Assembly (NCBI GenBank): GCA_947448725.1
Contig: CANFOM010000001.1
Location: 124,001-188,000 of the forward strand
Direction of reading: 5' to 3'
Length of the DNA stretch: 64,000 bases
DNA from: Bacteroidota bacterium
Lineage (GTDB): Bacteria > Bacteroidota > Bacteroidia > Chitinophagales > Chitinophagaceae
Part shown: positions 54,241-63,401 of the stretch, piece after piece
Numbering within the stretch: position 1 is the stretch's first letter
Layout of the letters: the number at the start of each line of letters is the position of its first letter
Program-made: the position numbers and the translations under genes
Notes under the pieces: model-generated
Databases searched by the model: none
What the model saw: the letters and a program-made list of their open reading frames with translations, nothing else
Told to the model about the DNA's origin: nothing

Positions 54241-56439
54241 CTACAACCCGCTGGTGATGACTACCTTGCCTACGCCTTTTTCATTGCCCGCTTCATCTCT
54301 AACAAATACTAAGTAAATTCCGGAAGACACTTTTTTACCTTCATAGGTTTTACCATTCCATATAGCTTGACCTCCCAATGAGCGTGTTTCAAATACTAGC
54401 CTCCCACTTAAATCCGTAATTTTTACAATAGCATTTTCGACCAATCCCTTAAAAGCAATAGGGCCATTGTATTCGGGGCCTACGGGGTTGGGATAAATAG
54501 CGATATCATTTTGTGTAACTACACCTGCTGTGGCAGTGCCTCTGTAACTTACTATTTCTGTATTGGTATTAAAAAACACTTCCCCTTCATTGGGATCAAT
54601 CATGATTTGTAATAAAGTATCACTAGGCAATGGACTATTGTCTTTTGTAAAATGTTCAATTAATTCTAATCCATCTGAACTTAATAACCAGGCACCATTA
54701 TTGGTGCCCACCCACTTTCTGTTGGCTCCATCTACTGAAATGCAATTCACAATTTCTTTCTGAAAAAGCTGTCCGACAAATTGATTAGTATTGTTAATTC
54801 GTGGTATGGAAGCATCACAAATTTCTTTTGATAGATCACCGCAATTAAAAATACCTATACCATTATCGGTGCCTACCCAAATGGATCCATCATGATCTTC
54901 TACTAAGCTGGTAACATTACTACTTGGTAGGTTTCCTTTTAATTTAGAAGTAGTTAATTGCTTCCAAACTTCTGTTGGGTAAACCTCGCTGGATTGATAT
55001 ATGTATAAGCCCTGATTTTGCGCTGCGATAATCCAAGCTTGTCCTTGCTTAGTGATGATCATTTTATTTAACCCTGACTTTATAAAATTACTAGGAGGGG
55101 CGAATAATTTCCAGGCATTGTCTTTTTTTTGTAAAAGACCTTGCCCATCCTGTAATACCCATAAATTTCCAATAGTACTAAATTGAAGGTCCGTATAGTT
55201 TCCATTCAAATTGGAAGGAGCGCTATTTTCCATTGTGGCCGTGGTGGAATTAAAATGCACTAAGCCACTCGTGGTCGTCAGCCACCAAGTTTGGTCTTTT
55301 GGATCAATAGTGCTTGCTATACAAATTGGAAATTTGGAAGCGTTGCTACTGGTGTAATTTTTCCATCCAGATTTATTAAATACACTAAAGCCATTGGATT
55401 GACCATTAAATGGTGCTAATAGAAAATTGTTATTGATGAAAGATTTTCCTTTAATGTATTCGCTAGGCCCCGTTAAAGTTATCCATTGGCTTGTGGTATT
55501 TTTAAGCAACAATCCATTTGCACTATCTGCAATCCAATAATTATTCTCATCCACCAGAATATCTATTGGATTGCCTAGTATGGTTGAATCAATTAAGATA
55601 GTGGTGCTTTTATCTGCATTTAATTTAAATAGGGTTCCTTTACTGCCATCGGTGGTGCTCAATAAAATGGCACCATCTTTGGTAATAGTTACCTGTTGAA
55701 TACTACTTGTAGAGGTATTGATAATAGGATTAGTGGAAGGCAATTGAAATACAAGCTTGTTATTGTATACGGTCACTAAATTTGCGTTGCTACTTATTTT
55801 TTTTAGTCCTAAATTTTGGTAGGCTTTTAAAATATTCCAACTATTAATGCCTACCCAATTGTTTTTAATGGCCGCACTGTATAAGCCTTCTTCTGTAATA
55901 GCGTATAGACTGTCTTTTGTAATAGCCATTTGATAAGTGACGATAGCCTGTCTATTATTATTCGGGAACCAAGTATCCTTTATTTCATGTTTTTTTAAAT
56001 CCAACACCACTATTCCAAAATTGGTTGCTATCAATGCCCATTGGTTTAAAATTTTAATATCATTGATTTTTTTATTGGCATACAAATTAGATAATACCAT
56101 ATCATTAATACTATAAATATCGTCTCCTTTAATAATGTCTATATTACTATTATTGTAAGCAATAACCAATTGCTGTTCCAATGCATCCCAGGCCATCGCA
56201 GCAATACCTATTTCATGCAAACCAGTTGACTTCCCCAGCAATTCAATATTTTTTTTATTATCGATGCTAAATAGTTGATGGGTGGTGGCACCATAAATTT
56301 TATCCCCTTTGAGGATGTGTTGAACACTTTTATTATTGTATTGTTCTCTCCATTGGCCAATGGCACCAAAATTGCTTTGAGCTTGACTATGGTTGACTTG
56401 ATGGAGTATAAAAATAAATATAATTAAAGCTCTCAACAT
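54241..56439 (-). CDS. porZ: PorZ-like beta-propeller protein with T9SS sorting domain
   Basis: The 732-residue protein has a signal peptide (MLRALIIFIFILHQVNHSQA), two seven-bladed-type propeller regions (from IGQWREQYNNKSVQHILKGDKIYGA to DGSIWVGTDNGIGIFN and NRKWVGTNNGAWLLSSDG) and a C-terminal type A sorting domain (YPNPVGPEYNGPIAFKGL... SGIYLVFVRDEAGN). PorZ is a component of the type IX attachment complex that handles anionic lipopolysaccharide and cargo at the cell surface. The order and length agree with that protein. It begins 4 bases after the GH3-fusion gene, so both are co-transcribed. Confidence 0.78.
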   Translation of the reverse strand: MLRALIIFIFILHQVNHSQAQSNFGAIGQWREQYNNKSVQHILKGDKIYGATTHQLFSIDNKKNIELLGKSTGLHEIGIAAMAWDALEQQLVIAYNNSNIDIIKGDDIYSINDMVLSNLYANKKINDIKILNQWALIATNFGIVVLDLKKHEIKDTWFPNNNRQAIVTYQMAITKDSLYAITEEGLYSAAIKNNWVGINSWNILKAYQNLGLKKISSNANLVTVYNNKLVFQLPSTNPIINTSTSSIQQVTITKDGAILLSTTDGSKGTLFKLNADKSTTILIDSTILGNPIDILVDENNYWIADSANGLLLKNTTSQWITLTGPSEYIKGKSFINNNFLLAPFNGQSNGFSVFNKSGWKNYTSSNASKFPICIASTIDPKDQTWWLTTTSGLVHFNSTTATMENSAPSNLNGNYTDLQFSTIGNLWVLQDGQGLLQKKDNAWKLFAPPSNFIKSGLNKMIITKQGQAWIIAAQNQGLYIYQSSEVYPTEVWKQLTTSKLKGNLPSSNVTSLVEDHDGSIWVGTDNGIGIFNCGDLSKEICDASIPRINNTNQFVGQLFQKEIVNCISVDGANRKWVGTNNGAWLLSSDGLELIEHFTKDNSPLPSDTLLQIMIDPNEGEVFFNTNTEIVSYRGTATAGVVTQNDIAIYPNPVGPEYNGPIAFKGLVENAIVKITDLSGRLVFETRSLGGQAIWNGKTYEGKKVSSGIYLVFVRDEAGNEKGVGKVVITSGL

Positions 56440-56443
56440 GCGG

Positions 56444-59314
56444 TTAATTTAATAAAGTATAAAGCCCTTCTTGTATTTTAGCTCTAATATTTAAAGCATT
56501 GTATACTTTGCTATCTCGTGTCGGGTAAACTCTATTGGAAAGAAAAATGAAAAGTAGTTTTTTTTCTGGATCAGCCCAAACACAGGTTCCAGTAAATCCC
56601 GTATGACCAAAGGTACTAGGAGAGGCACTTAAACATGGGTAAGGATCTTTATTAATTGCATTGTTTTTTTCGGGTTTATCAAATCCAAGTCCTCTGCGAC
56701 TATTGTCGGTTTGGTAGGAAGTGAATAAGTCAATGGTATTGGTTTGAAAATAGGTATTGCCTTCCCATTGCCCTTTATTGAGTAGCATTAAATACATTTT
56801 GGCTAAATCGGTGGTGTTGCTAAATAAACCAGCATGCCCTGCAATGCCTCCCATTACCGAAGCGCCTTCGTCATGCACTGCTCCTTGAATTAACTCATGA
56901 CGATAATAATTATCTATTTCACTGGCTGCAATTTTATCAATATTTGTTTTTTGTAAAGGCAAGAATCCGGTTAATTTCATGCCTAATGGGGCGTAAAATA
57001 TTTTGGTAGTATATGCATTCAGGGACATGCCAGTTACTTGTTCAACAATCGCCCCTAAAAAAATAAAATCATTATCGCTGTATACATATTTGCCTGGAGT
57101 AGTTATTGGGCTTTCTAATATTTTGTTATGAATGCTATCTATCCAACTATCTACTAAATATTTAGAAGGAGTAATCATAGCATGATGTGTATTGTCCGCC
57201 ACCATGCTTACTAATCCAGTTTTAAATTGACCATTTTTTTCTAATAAAGATTCGTAAAATTTTATAAAAGGGTATAGGCCTGCTTGATGCAAGAGTAAAT
57301 CTTTTATGGTTATTTTTTCTTTTTCATTGCCTCTTACCCAAGGCAAATAATCTCCTATGGTTTTATCAATGGAAACCTTTCCTTCTTCAACTAATTTCAT
57401 CATAGATACAGTAGTGGCTGTAATCTTTGTAACCGAAGCCAAGTCGTATACCGTTTCCAAATCTACTTTGGGTGAACCTTCACCTGCTACTTGCCCATAG
57501 GCTTTATTAAAAATGATTTGATTGTTTTTGGCTACTAAAACCTGACAACCCGGAATTGCTTTTTTCTCTATGGCATCTAAAACAATAGAGTCTATAAAAT
57601 TTAGTGGAGGAATACTTTCTTGGATAGTAGTATTAACAAGGGTTGTTATGCTTTTATTGTCTGAGCCATATTCTAAGCTATCACTCACCGTAACGGGCAA
57701 CTGGCCGCTGGCTTGTACTTTTCCTTCTAGCCATTCTAAAACCGCTGCTTGTGTGTAGCTATTATCCTCATAAGCGAATAAAATATTATCAATATTTTTA
57801 AAATTAGCTACGGCATAGGGGTTCCCAAATATTAAATGAATCCAATGGTTGGATTGGGTTTCATTCATTAGATTAATCAGAGCACTTGGAATTTCAAAAT
57901 GATTGGCGGGCCTGCGGTTATAATTATGAATGCCTATAATTACTTGATCAAAAAGTGTAAGACTGGTTTTTAAATTGACCAAGTCGTTACTATCTTTTGC
58001 ATTGACATAAAATATTTTTGCTTGGTATTTTTCTTCCAATGCTTTTGTTAATGCATTAGGTTGGGATAGATTTAATGCGAGGTAGGCAATTTTTTTATTG
58101 GGACTAAGATAAGGTAATGGCTGATTGCCTTTGAGGAATGTTAAAGATTGCAAGGCCATTTGACTTTTGATACTACCCACTGATTTATTTAAATCTGCAA
58201 TGATATTCGTTGTATCTATTGGAGTTAATTGACTTAATCCATATTTGTATTTAGCAGCTAATACTTTTTTAACTCGATCATTGATATCTTTTTTGCTTAA
58301 ACGTCCTTCTCGAATGGCAGTTCTGATTTTTTGAATAGATTGCTCAATATCACCTGGTAAACATAACATGTCATTGCCGGCTAATAGGGCTTGTACATTG
58401 GCTTCGCCTTCTGGAAAATAGTTGCTAATGGCTTTCATATCAAGCGCATCTGTAATTGCGATTCCTTTAAATCCTAGTTCATTTTTTAATAAACCATTGA
58501 CCGCTTTTGCCGATAAGGAAGTTGGATATTTTGGCGTGCTATCAATACTTGGAACAGATAAATGCGCTACCATCACCGAGCCAATGCCTGCCTTGATGAG
58601 TGCTTTAAATGGAATAAGCTCCAGGGTATCTAATTCGGCTCTTGTTTTTAAGACGATGGGAATATCATTATGAGAATCCACCGAAACATCTCCGTGACCT
58701 GGAAAATGTTTTGCGGTGGCCATCACTCCATTGTCTTGAAGACCTTGCATATAGGCAATTCCATGTTGAATGACTCTGTTTTTATTTTGCCCAAAACTTC
58801 GATCGTTAATGACAGGATTAGAGGGGTTATTATTAATGTCAATGACTGGAGCGTAATTAATTTGTATACCCAATCTTTTACATTGTTCAGCAATGGCTGC
58901 ACCCATTTGATACATTAAATGCGAAGAGGAAATAGCCCCTAAGGAAAGTTGTCTAGGAAACATTTCAACACTATCTAAACGCATACCCACGCCCCATTCT
59001 GCATCCATGGCTATCAACAAAGGTGTTTTTGCTAAAGACTGATAGTGATTGGTTTGTAAGGCTTCTCTAATGGGACCGCCTTGGAAAAAACACAATCCAC
59101 CAATATTGTATTTTTTTATCAAATCGCCAATGCTATCCAGTTTGTTGGCCTCCCAATTGCTGTGTGCTCTTAACACCATGAGCTGAGCGATTTTTTCATT
59201 TAAAGAAAGTGCAGCAAATTGTTTGCGTACCCATTTTTTTTCATGACTACTTTGAGACCAACCATTTTGAGTTAGTATAGATAAAATACAAAATAGCAGG
59301 ACTAGTTTTCTCAT
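56444..59314 (-). CDS. NagZ-like GH3 domain fused to a serine hydrolase (beta-lactamase fold)
   Basis: The 956-residue protein has a signal peptide (MRKLVLLFCILSILTQNGWSQ), then a GH3 beta-N-acetylglucosaminidase domain. The NagZ-type loop KHFPGHGDVSVDSHNDIP is at residues 202-219 and the probable nucleophile is Asp289 (ITDALDMK). The C-terminal GH3 subdomain runs to about residue 570. From residue 590 on comes a class C beta-lactamase/esterase fold with Ser627-x-x-Lys630 in YDLASVTKITATT, YSDNDF and HTGFTG. The protein may both trim murein sugars and act on the peptide part. The porZ-like gene follows 4 bases later. Confidence 0.88.
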   Translation of the reverse strand: MRKLVLLFCILSILTQNGWSQSSHEKKWVRKQFAALSLNEKIAQLMVLRAHSNWEANKLDSIGDLIKKYNIGGLCFFQGGPIREALQTNHYQSLAKTPLLIAMDAEWGVGMRLDSVEMFPRQLSLGAISSSHLMYQMGAAIAEQCKRLGIQINYAPVIDINNNPSNPVINDRSFGQNKNRVIQHGIAYMQGLQDNGVMATAKHFPGHGDVSVDSHNDIPIVLKTRAELDTLELIPFKALIKAGIGSVMVAHLSVPSIDSTPKYPTSLSAKAVNGLLKNELGFKGIAITDALDMKAISNYFPEGEANVQALLAGNDMLCLPGDIEQSIQKIRTAIREGRLSKKDINDRVKKVLAAKYKYGLSQLTPIDTTNIIADLNKSVGSIKSQMALQSLTFLKGNQPLPYLSPNKKIAYLALNLSQPNALTKALEEKYQAKIFYVNAKDSNDLVNLKTSLTLFDQVIIGIHNYNRRPANHFEIPSALINLMNETQSNHWIHLIFGNPYAVANFKNIDNILFAYEDNSYTQAAVLEWLEGKVQASGQLPVTVSDSLEYGSDNKSITTLVNTTIQESIPPLNFIDSIVLDAIEKKAIPGCQVLVAKNNQIIFNKAYGQVAGEGSPKVDLETVYDLASVTKITATTVSMMKLVEEGKVSIDKTIGDYLPWVRGNEKEKITIKDLLLHQAGLYPFIKFYESLLEKNGQFKTGLVSMVADNTHHAMITPSKYLVDSWIDSIHNKILESPITTPGKYVYSDNDFIFLGAIVEQVTGMSLNAYTTKIFYAPLGMKLTGFLPLQKTNIDKIAASEIDNYYRHELIQGAVHDEGASVMGGIAGHAGLFSNTTDLAKMYLMLLNKGQWEGNTYFQTNTIDLFTSYQTDNSRRGLGFDKPEKNNAINKDPYPCLSASPSTFGHTGFTGTCVWADPEKKLLFIFLSNRVYPTRDSKVYNALNIRAKIQEGLYTLLN

Positions 59315-59373
59315 TGTAATTATTGAAGCAAATTGTATTTTAATTGCATTTGCTTCTCTTGCAATTTAAGCAT

Positions 59374-59408
59374 AAAAAAAAACTTACCCTAAGTTGAGTA
59401 AGTTTTTT
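59374..59408 (-). terminator. Bidirectional terminator between GH3 and DUF5606 genes
   Basis: AACTTAC and GTAAGTT form a stem with a 10-base loop and runs of A and T on the sides. The minus-strand message of the DUF5606 gene would end in the T run here; the plus orientation also has a T run. Confidence 0.7.
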
Positions 59409-59430
59409 ATAAAAGTTAATGGTTGTTGTC

Positions 59431-59490
59431 AGAAAAGGCAAGAAGTGTGACTCTTGCATCATCAAAGGCAAGAAGTGTTACTCTTGCATC
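59431..59490. repeat. Two tandem 30-bp repeats, each with a hairpin
   Basis: Units 59431-59460 and 59461-59490 differ at three of 30 positions; nine bases of a third unit follow. Each contains the palindrome GCAAGA-(8 bases)-TCTTGC, at 59438-59457 and 59468-59487. The repeats begin immediately beyond the DUF5606 stop codon. Read in that gene's frame past its TAG stop, they encode a repeated 10-residue unit (DARVTLLAF core). I do not know the family. Confidence 0.7.
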
Positions 59491-59499
59491 AGAAAAGGC

Positions 59500-59910
59500 C
59501 TATGCCTTTTCTTCTTCTTCGTCTACTTCGGGTAAAGTAGGGGTTACTTCATGTTTTTGCAATTGAGCGTACCATTTGATCATCTTTTTCATATCACTAG
59601 GGTAAACACGATCAAAGTCCATTTTGGCATATACTTTTTTGAAATAGGCTTGTACTAATTTTGGATCCTTATCATTGGGTAAGGCTTCTTTTGATTTGCC
59701 CATAGCAATAAAAACCTCCGCTAAAAATACGTTCTCATGGGTGGTGAATACTTCAATGCTCTCTAAATGGGAGAACTGATGGGCTCTAGAACTAATAAAT
59801 TGAGTACTATCGTTTTCTAAAGATTTGGCAATGGCGCCATCGCTTTTACTGGTTAATAATTCAAATAATCCAGACTTGCCAGACACGGAGATCAATTTGC
59901 TGTATTCCAT
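59500..59910 (-). CDS. DUF5606 family protein
   Basis: The 136-residue protein matches DUF5606, a conserved small family in Bacteroidota of unknown function: LISVSGKSGLFELLTSKSDGAIAKSLENDS, HLESIEVFTTHENVFLAEVFIAMG, then a helical part (FKKVYAKMDFDRVYPSDMKKMIKWYAQL) and an acidic tail (EVDEEEEKA). It is not exported. Immediately after its TAG stop lie the tandem 30-bp repeats, then a terminator. The in-frame continuation past the stop is open for 27 codons. Confidence 0.88.
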   Translation of the reverse strand: MEYSKLISVSGKSGLFELLTSKSDGAIAKSLENDSTQFISSRAHQFSHLESIEVFTTHENVFLAEVFIAMGKSKEALPNDKDPKLVQAYFKKVYAKMDFDRVYPSDMKKMIKWYAQLQKHEVTPTLPEVDEEEEKA

Positions 59911-59974
59911 AAGTTCACTAGGGTTTTTTACGGGCGCAAATTACTGAAAAACACCCAATTTTCGTTTTTTAAAC

Positions 59975-59982
59975 TACCTTTG
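59975..59982 (+). promoter_or_regulatory. Probable -7 promoter element of the DegT-rpoN transcript
   Basis: TACCTTTG matches TAnnTTTG exactly, 22 bases before the aminotransferase ATG. No clear -33 TTTG is present. Confidence 0.5.
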
Positions 59983-60004
59983 TTTATCATTAAAAATCAA
60001 GGAT

Positions 60005-61204
60005 ATGCCAGGATTTGAATTCTTTGGAGCCGAAGAAAAAAAGGAAGTAAATGAGGTCCTAGAGACCGGTATATTAATGCGTTATGGATTTGATGGCCCA
60101 AGAAAGGGTATTTGGAAATCTAAAGAGCTGGAACAAGCTATTTGTGCTCAATTTGGCAGCAAGTATGCACAGTTAACCTCTAGCGGCACTGCCGCACTCA
60201 CTACTGCTATGGCTTCCTTGGGTGTTGGTGCAGGGGATGAAGTAATTATGCCAGCTTTTACCTTCGTGGCTAGTTTTGAGGCAATATTAAGCGTGGGCGC
60301 CGTTCCAGTTTTAGTAGATATAGACAGCTCACTCACTTTATCTCCAGCAGCGGTCAGGGCTGCGATTACTTCAAAAACAAAGTGCATTATGCCCGTGCAT
60401 ATGTGTGGAAGTATGGCCGATTTGGATGCATTAAAAACTATTTGTGACGAACATCAATTGATATTATTAGAAGATGCTTGCCAAAGTATTGGCGGTACGT
60501 ATAAAGGAAAGGCGCTTGGCACCATTGGGCATGCAGGTACTTTTTCTTTTGATTTTGTAAAAACAATTACTTGTGGAGAAGGCGGTGTTGTGATGACCAA
60601 TGATCAAGAAGTTTACACCAAAGCAGATGCCTACACCGATCATGGACATGATCATTTGGGCGTGGATAGAGGTGCCGACTTGCATCCTTTTTTAGGGTAT
60701 AATTTTAGAATTAGCGAATTGCATGCAGCGGTAGGCTTGGCTCAAATAAGAAAACTAGATCAATTTTTAAATATTCAAAAAAAGAATCAATCTATTCTTA
60801 AGTCTTATTTAGAAAAAGTACCAGGGATTGAATTTAGAACCGTTCCTGATCCAGCTGGAGACAGTGGAAGTTTCTTAAGCTGGTTTTTACCCACTAAAGC
60901 GGCAGCCGATAAAGTGATTGCTGCATTTAAAGAAGCAGGTATATTACCAGGTAATTTTTATTGGTATGCCAACAACTGGCATTATATTAAAAAGTGGATG
61001 CATTTAAAAAACGGAGATAGTTTAAATAGATTAAATGAGGCGCAACAAACTGCTTTGCATAAATTAAACACGACATCTTTTGAACAAAGTGATGCTATAA
61101 TGTCTAGATGTATTTCGACGGCTATTAGTTTAACTTGGACCGAAGAGCAAGTGCATGAAAAAGGAGCACTTTTTTCAACTGTTTTACTTAAAGCACTTTC
61201 TTAA
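60005..61204 (+). CDS. DegT/DnrJ/EryC1/StrS aminotransferase
   Basis: The 399-residue PLP enzyme has the sugar-aminotransferase core: SSGTAALTTAMASLGVGAGDEVIMPAFTFVAS, LEDACQSIGGTYKGKALGTIGHAGTFSF and the Schiff-base Lys186 in FDFVKTITCGEGG. The N-terminal FFGAEEKKEVNEVLETG with KGIWKSKEL is the Bacteroidota branch. Such enzymes transaminate keto-sugar nucleotides for cell-surface glycans, but the substrate is unknown and no sugar gene is next to it. It lies 11 bases before rpoN, with which it is probably co-transcribed. Confidence 0.88.
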   Translation: MPGFEFFGAEEKKEVNEVLETGILMRYGFDGPRKGIWKSKELEQAICAQFGSKYAQLTSSGTAALTTAMASLGVGAGDEVIMPAFTFVASFEAILSVGAVPVLVDIDSSLTLSPAAVRAAITSKTKCIMPVHMCGSMADLDALKTICDEHQLILLEDACQSIGGTYKGKALGTIGHAGTFSFDFVKTITCGEGGVVMTNDQEVYTKADAYTDHGHDHLGVDRGADLHPFLGYNFRISELHAAVGLAQIRKLDQFLNIQKKNQSILKSYLEKVPGIEFRTVPDPAGDSGSFLSWFLPTKAAADKVIAAFKEAGILPGNFYWYANNWHYIKKWMHLKNGDSLNRLNEAQQTALHKLNTTSFEQSDAIMSRCISTAISLTWTEEQVHEKGALFSTVLLKALS

Positions 61205-61215
61205 AGTAATCGTTT

Positions 61216-62730
61216 ATGTCATTAGGACAATCCTTGCAACAAAGACAATTACAAAGATTGTCGCCGCAGCAAATACAACTCATGAAGTTGTTGCAAGTGC
61301 CCACTGCACAAATTGAACAAAGGATTAAAGAGGAGCTAGAAGAAAATCCTGCACTTGAAATGAATGCCGATTTGCTAGAAGGTGATATGGAGAAGTCGGT
61401 AGAAGAAATGAAAGATGATTTATTAGAAGGGAATATAGAAGAAGAGGAGGCTATCCCCGTAGATGAATTTGAAATGAGTAATGAAGAATTGAGCAACTAT
61501 GATTATGATGATGATGGAGATGTTGCCAATTATAAAACAAAGGATGATTATTATCCAGAATTGGACGATGACAAGGTAATCCCAATTAAGGCAGAATTAA
61601 GTTTACACGAAATTTTAATGGATCAATTAAGCATGTTGGCTTTAGAAGATCATGCTTATAAAATTGCCGAACAAATTATTGGAAGTTTAGATGATGATGG
61701 GTACCTAAGAAGAGCCCTGCAATCCATAGCAGATGATCTTGCTTTTAAACAAAGCATGACCGTAGAAGTAAGTGAAATAGAGGCGCTATTATTAAAAGTG
61801 CAACAATTTGATCCCCCAGGTATTGGCGCTAGGAATTTACAAGAATGTTTGCTTTTGCAATTGAAAAGAAAAAAAGAAGAAGCTGGAGAGGTAGATGCAG
61901 ATACTGTTTTAGCAATTACCATTATTGAAAAATATTTTGAAGAGTTTACTCGAAAACATTACGATAAAATACAAAAGAGTTTGCATTTAGAGGAAAGTCA
62001 AATTAAAAAAGTACTGCATCAAATTGTTTCTTTAAATCCAAAGCCAGGCGCAGAAACGGGGCATATGAGTGAAGCAGATAAATACATCATTCCCGATTTT
62101 ACAGTTTTAATCAATAATGCAAAATTAGAATTGATTTTAAATAGCAGAAATGCGCCCCCTTTGGTGATTAGCGATGATTACAAATTAATGTTAAAGGAAT
62201 ATGACAGAGGCAATAAACAAGACAAGGCTCAAAAAGAAGCTGTATTTTTTTTAAAACAAAAAATTGATGCGGCTAAATGGTTTATTGAAATGATTTTGCA
62301 AAGACAACAAACCCTTTTGAAGACCATGAATTCTATTTTGATTCATCAGGAAGCTTTTTTTATGAGTGGGGACACGACTAAATTGAGGCCTATGATATTA
62401 AAAGACATTGCCGAAAAAACTAATTTAGATGTTTCTACCGTGAGCAGGGTAGCCAATAGTAAATATGTACAAACCGAATTTGGCACTTTCTTATTGAAAT
62501 ATTTTTTTAGTGAATCATTGACTACCGATTCTGGCGAAGAAGTGAGTACCAAAGAGGTAAAAGCAATTTTAGAAGAATTGTTGGAATCGGAAGACAAGCA
62601 TAAACCTTTTAGTGATGATGAATTAACAGAACAATTGCAAGAAAAAGGGTATAATATTGCTAGGAGGACTGTAGCAAAGTATAGAGAACAATTAAATATT
62701 CCGGTGGCTAGGTTAAGAAAAGAACTCTAG
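61216..62730 (+). CDS. rpoN: RNA polymerase sigma-54 factor
   Basis: The 504-residue protein has the three sigma-54 parts. The Gln/Leu-rich region I is at residues 3-47 (LGQSLQQRQLQRLSPQQIQLMKLLQ). The acidic region II follows (MEKSVEEMKDDLLEG to NYDYDDDGDV). The core-binding region III and the C-terminal DNA-binding part contain VSTVSRVANSKYVQ and the RpoN box ARRTVAKYREQLNIPVARLR at residues 482-501. It directs RNA polymerase to -12/-24 promoters opened by enhancer-binding proteins. No such protein is encoded here. It lies between the aminotransferase and the PAP2-like gene. Confidence 0.96.
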   Translation: MSLGQSLQQRQLQRLSPQQIQLMKLLQVPTAQIEQRIKEELEENPALEMNADLLEGDMEKSVEEMKDDLLEGNIEEEEAIPVDEFEMSNEELSNYDYDDDGDVANYKTKDDYYPELDDDKVIPIKAELSLHEILMDQLSMLALEDHAYKIAEQIIGSLDDDGYLRRALQSIADDLAFKQSMTVEVSEIEALLLKVQQFDPPGIGARNLQECLLLQLKRKKEEAGEVDADTVLAITIIEKYFEEFTRKHYDKIQKSLHLEESQIKKVLHQIVSLNPKPGAETGHMSEADKYIIPDFTVLINNAKLELILNSRNAPPLVISDDYKLMLKEYDRGNKQDKAQKEAVFFLKQKIDAAKWFIEMILQRQQTLLKTMNSILIHQEAFFMSGDTTKLRPMILKDIAEKTNLDVSTVSRVANSKYVQTEFGTFLLKYFFSESLTTDSGEEVSTKEVKAILEELLESEDKHKPFSDDELTEQLQEKGYNIARRTVAKYREQLNIPVARLRKEL

Positions 62731-62746
62731 CTCAATAGTAAAATAC

Positions 62747-63385
62747 ATGGAAAACAAAGCACCCAAGCCACTTACCTATATTGCTAATGCAATTTCTTAT
62801 GTATTTCATCCCTTATTTATACCTACTTATTTTTTTATTTACTTAATGTATTTGATGCCCTATGAATTTGCGGGTATCACCGACTGGCAATTAAAACTAA
62901 AACTGTTTAGTGTATTTTGGCTAACTGCTTTTTTCCCAGCCTTTGCCGTATTTTTATTATGGAGACTAAAGTTAAGTGACAGTATTTTTTTACGTACACG
63001 AAAAGAAAGAATTATACCCTATGTCATTACCATGTTCTTTTATTGGTGGATGTATTATTTAAGTAGAAATTTTACCGATCAGCCTTTGGCATTAAAGTAT
63101 TTTTATTTTGGTATTTTTATCGCTAGTGCTATTGGACTAACTGTCAATAATTTTATAAAAGTAAGTTTGCATGCCATGGGTATCAGCGGGTTACTCACGG
63201 CCGTTGTGTTGGTTGGGTTTTATTATCCAGTAAATAACTTAGCTTGGATTTTAATGGCTATTGTATTTACTGCATTGGTGGTTAGTGCAAGAATGGTGGT
63301 GAGCGACCATACCAAAAACGAATTAATTGTTGGGTTTGCCATAGGCCTGCTTACACAAGTAGCTGCTTTTTTATGGATAATATAA
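62747..63385 (+). CDS. PAP2-like membrane protein
   Basis: The 212-residue protein has about six hydrophobic segments and a motif region KVSLHAMGISG...VVSARMVVSDHTKNELIVGFAIG that looks like the C-terminal part of the PAP2 (lipid phosphatase) signature, with the SDHT in place of the usual SGHT. The first PAP2 motif (KxxxxxxRP) is represented only by RTRKERIIPY, so catalysis is uncertain. It lies 16 bases after rpoN and 16 bases before the RND-type exporter gene. The family is a common undecaprenyl-phosphate or lipid phosphatase relative in this phylum. Confidence 0.72.
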   Translation: MENKAPKPLTYIANAISYVFHPLFIPTYFFIYLMYLMPYEFAGITDWQLKLKLFSVFWLTAFFPAFAVFLLWRLKLSDSIFLRTRKERIIPYVITMFFYWWMYYLSRNFTDQPLALKYFYFGIFIASAIGLTVNNFIKVSLHAMGISGLLTAVVLVGFYYPVNNLAWILMAIVFTALVVSARMVVSDHTKNELIVGFAIGLLTQVAAFLWII

Positions 63386-63401
63386 TTTTAAACAAAAGAG
63401 T

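Noticed and set aside
59431..59490. CRISPR-like array
   Set aside because: Only two units with no spacers of uniform length between them; they are directly tandem and each is self-complementary.
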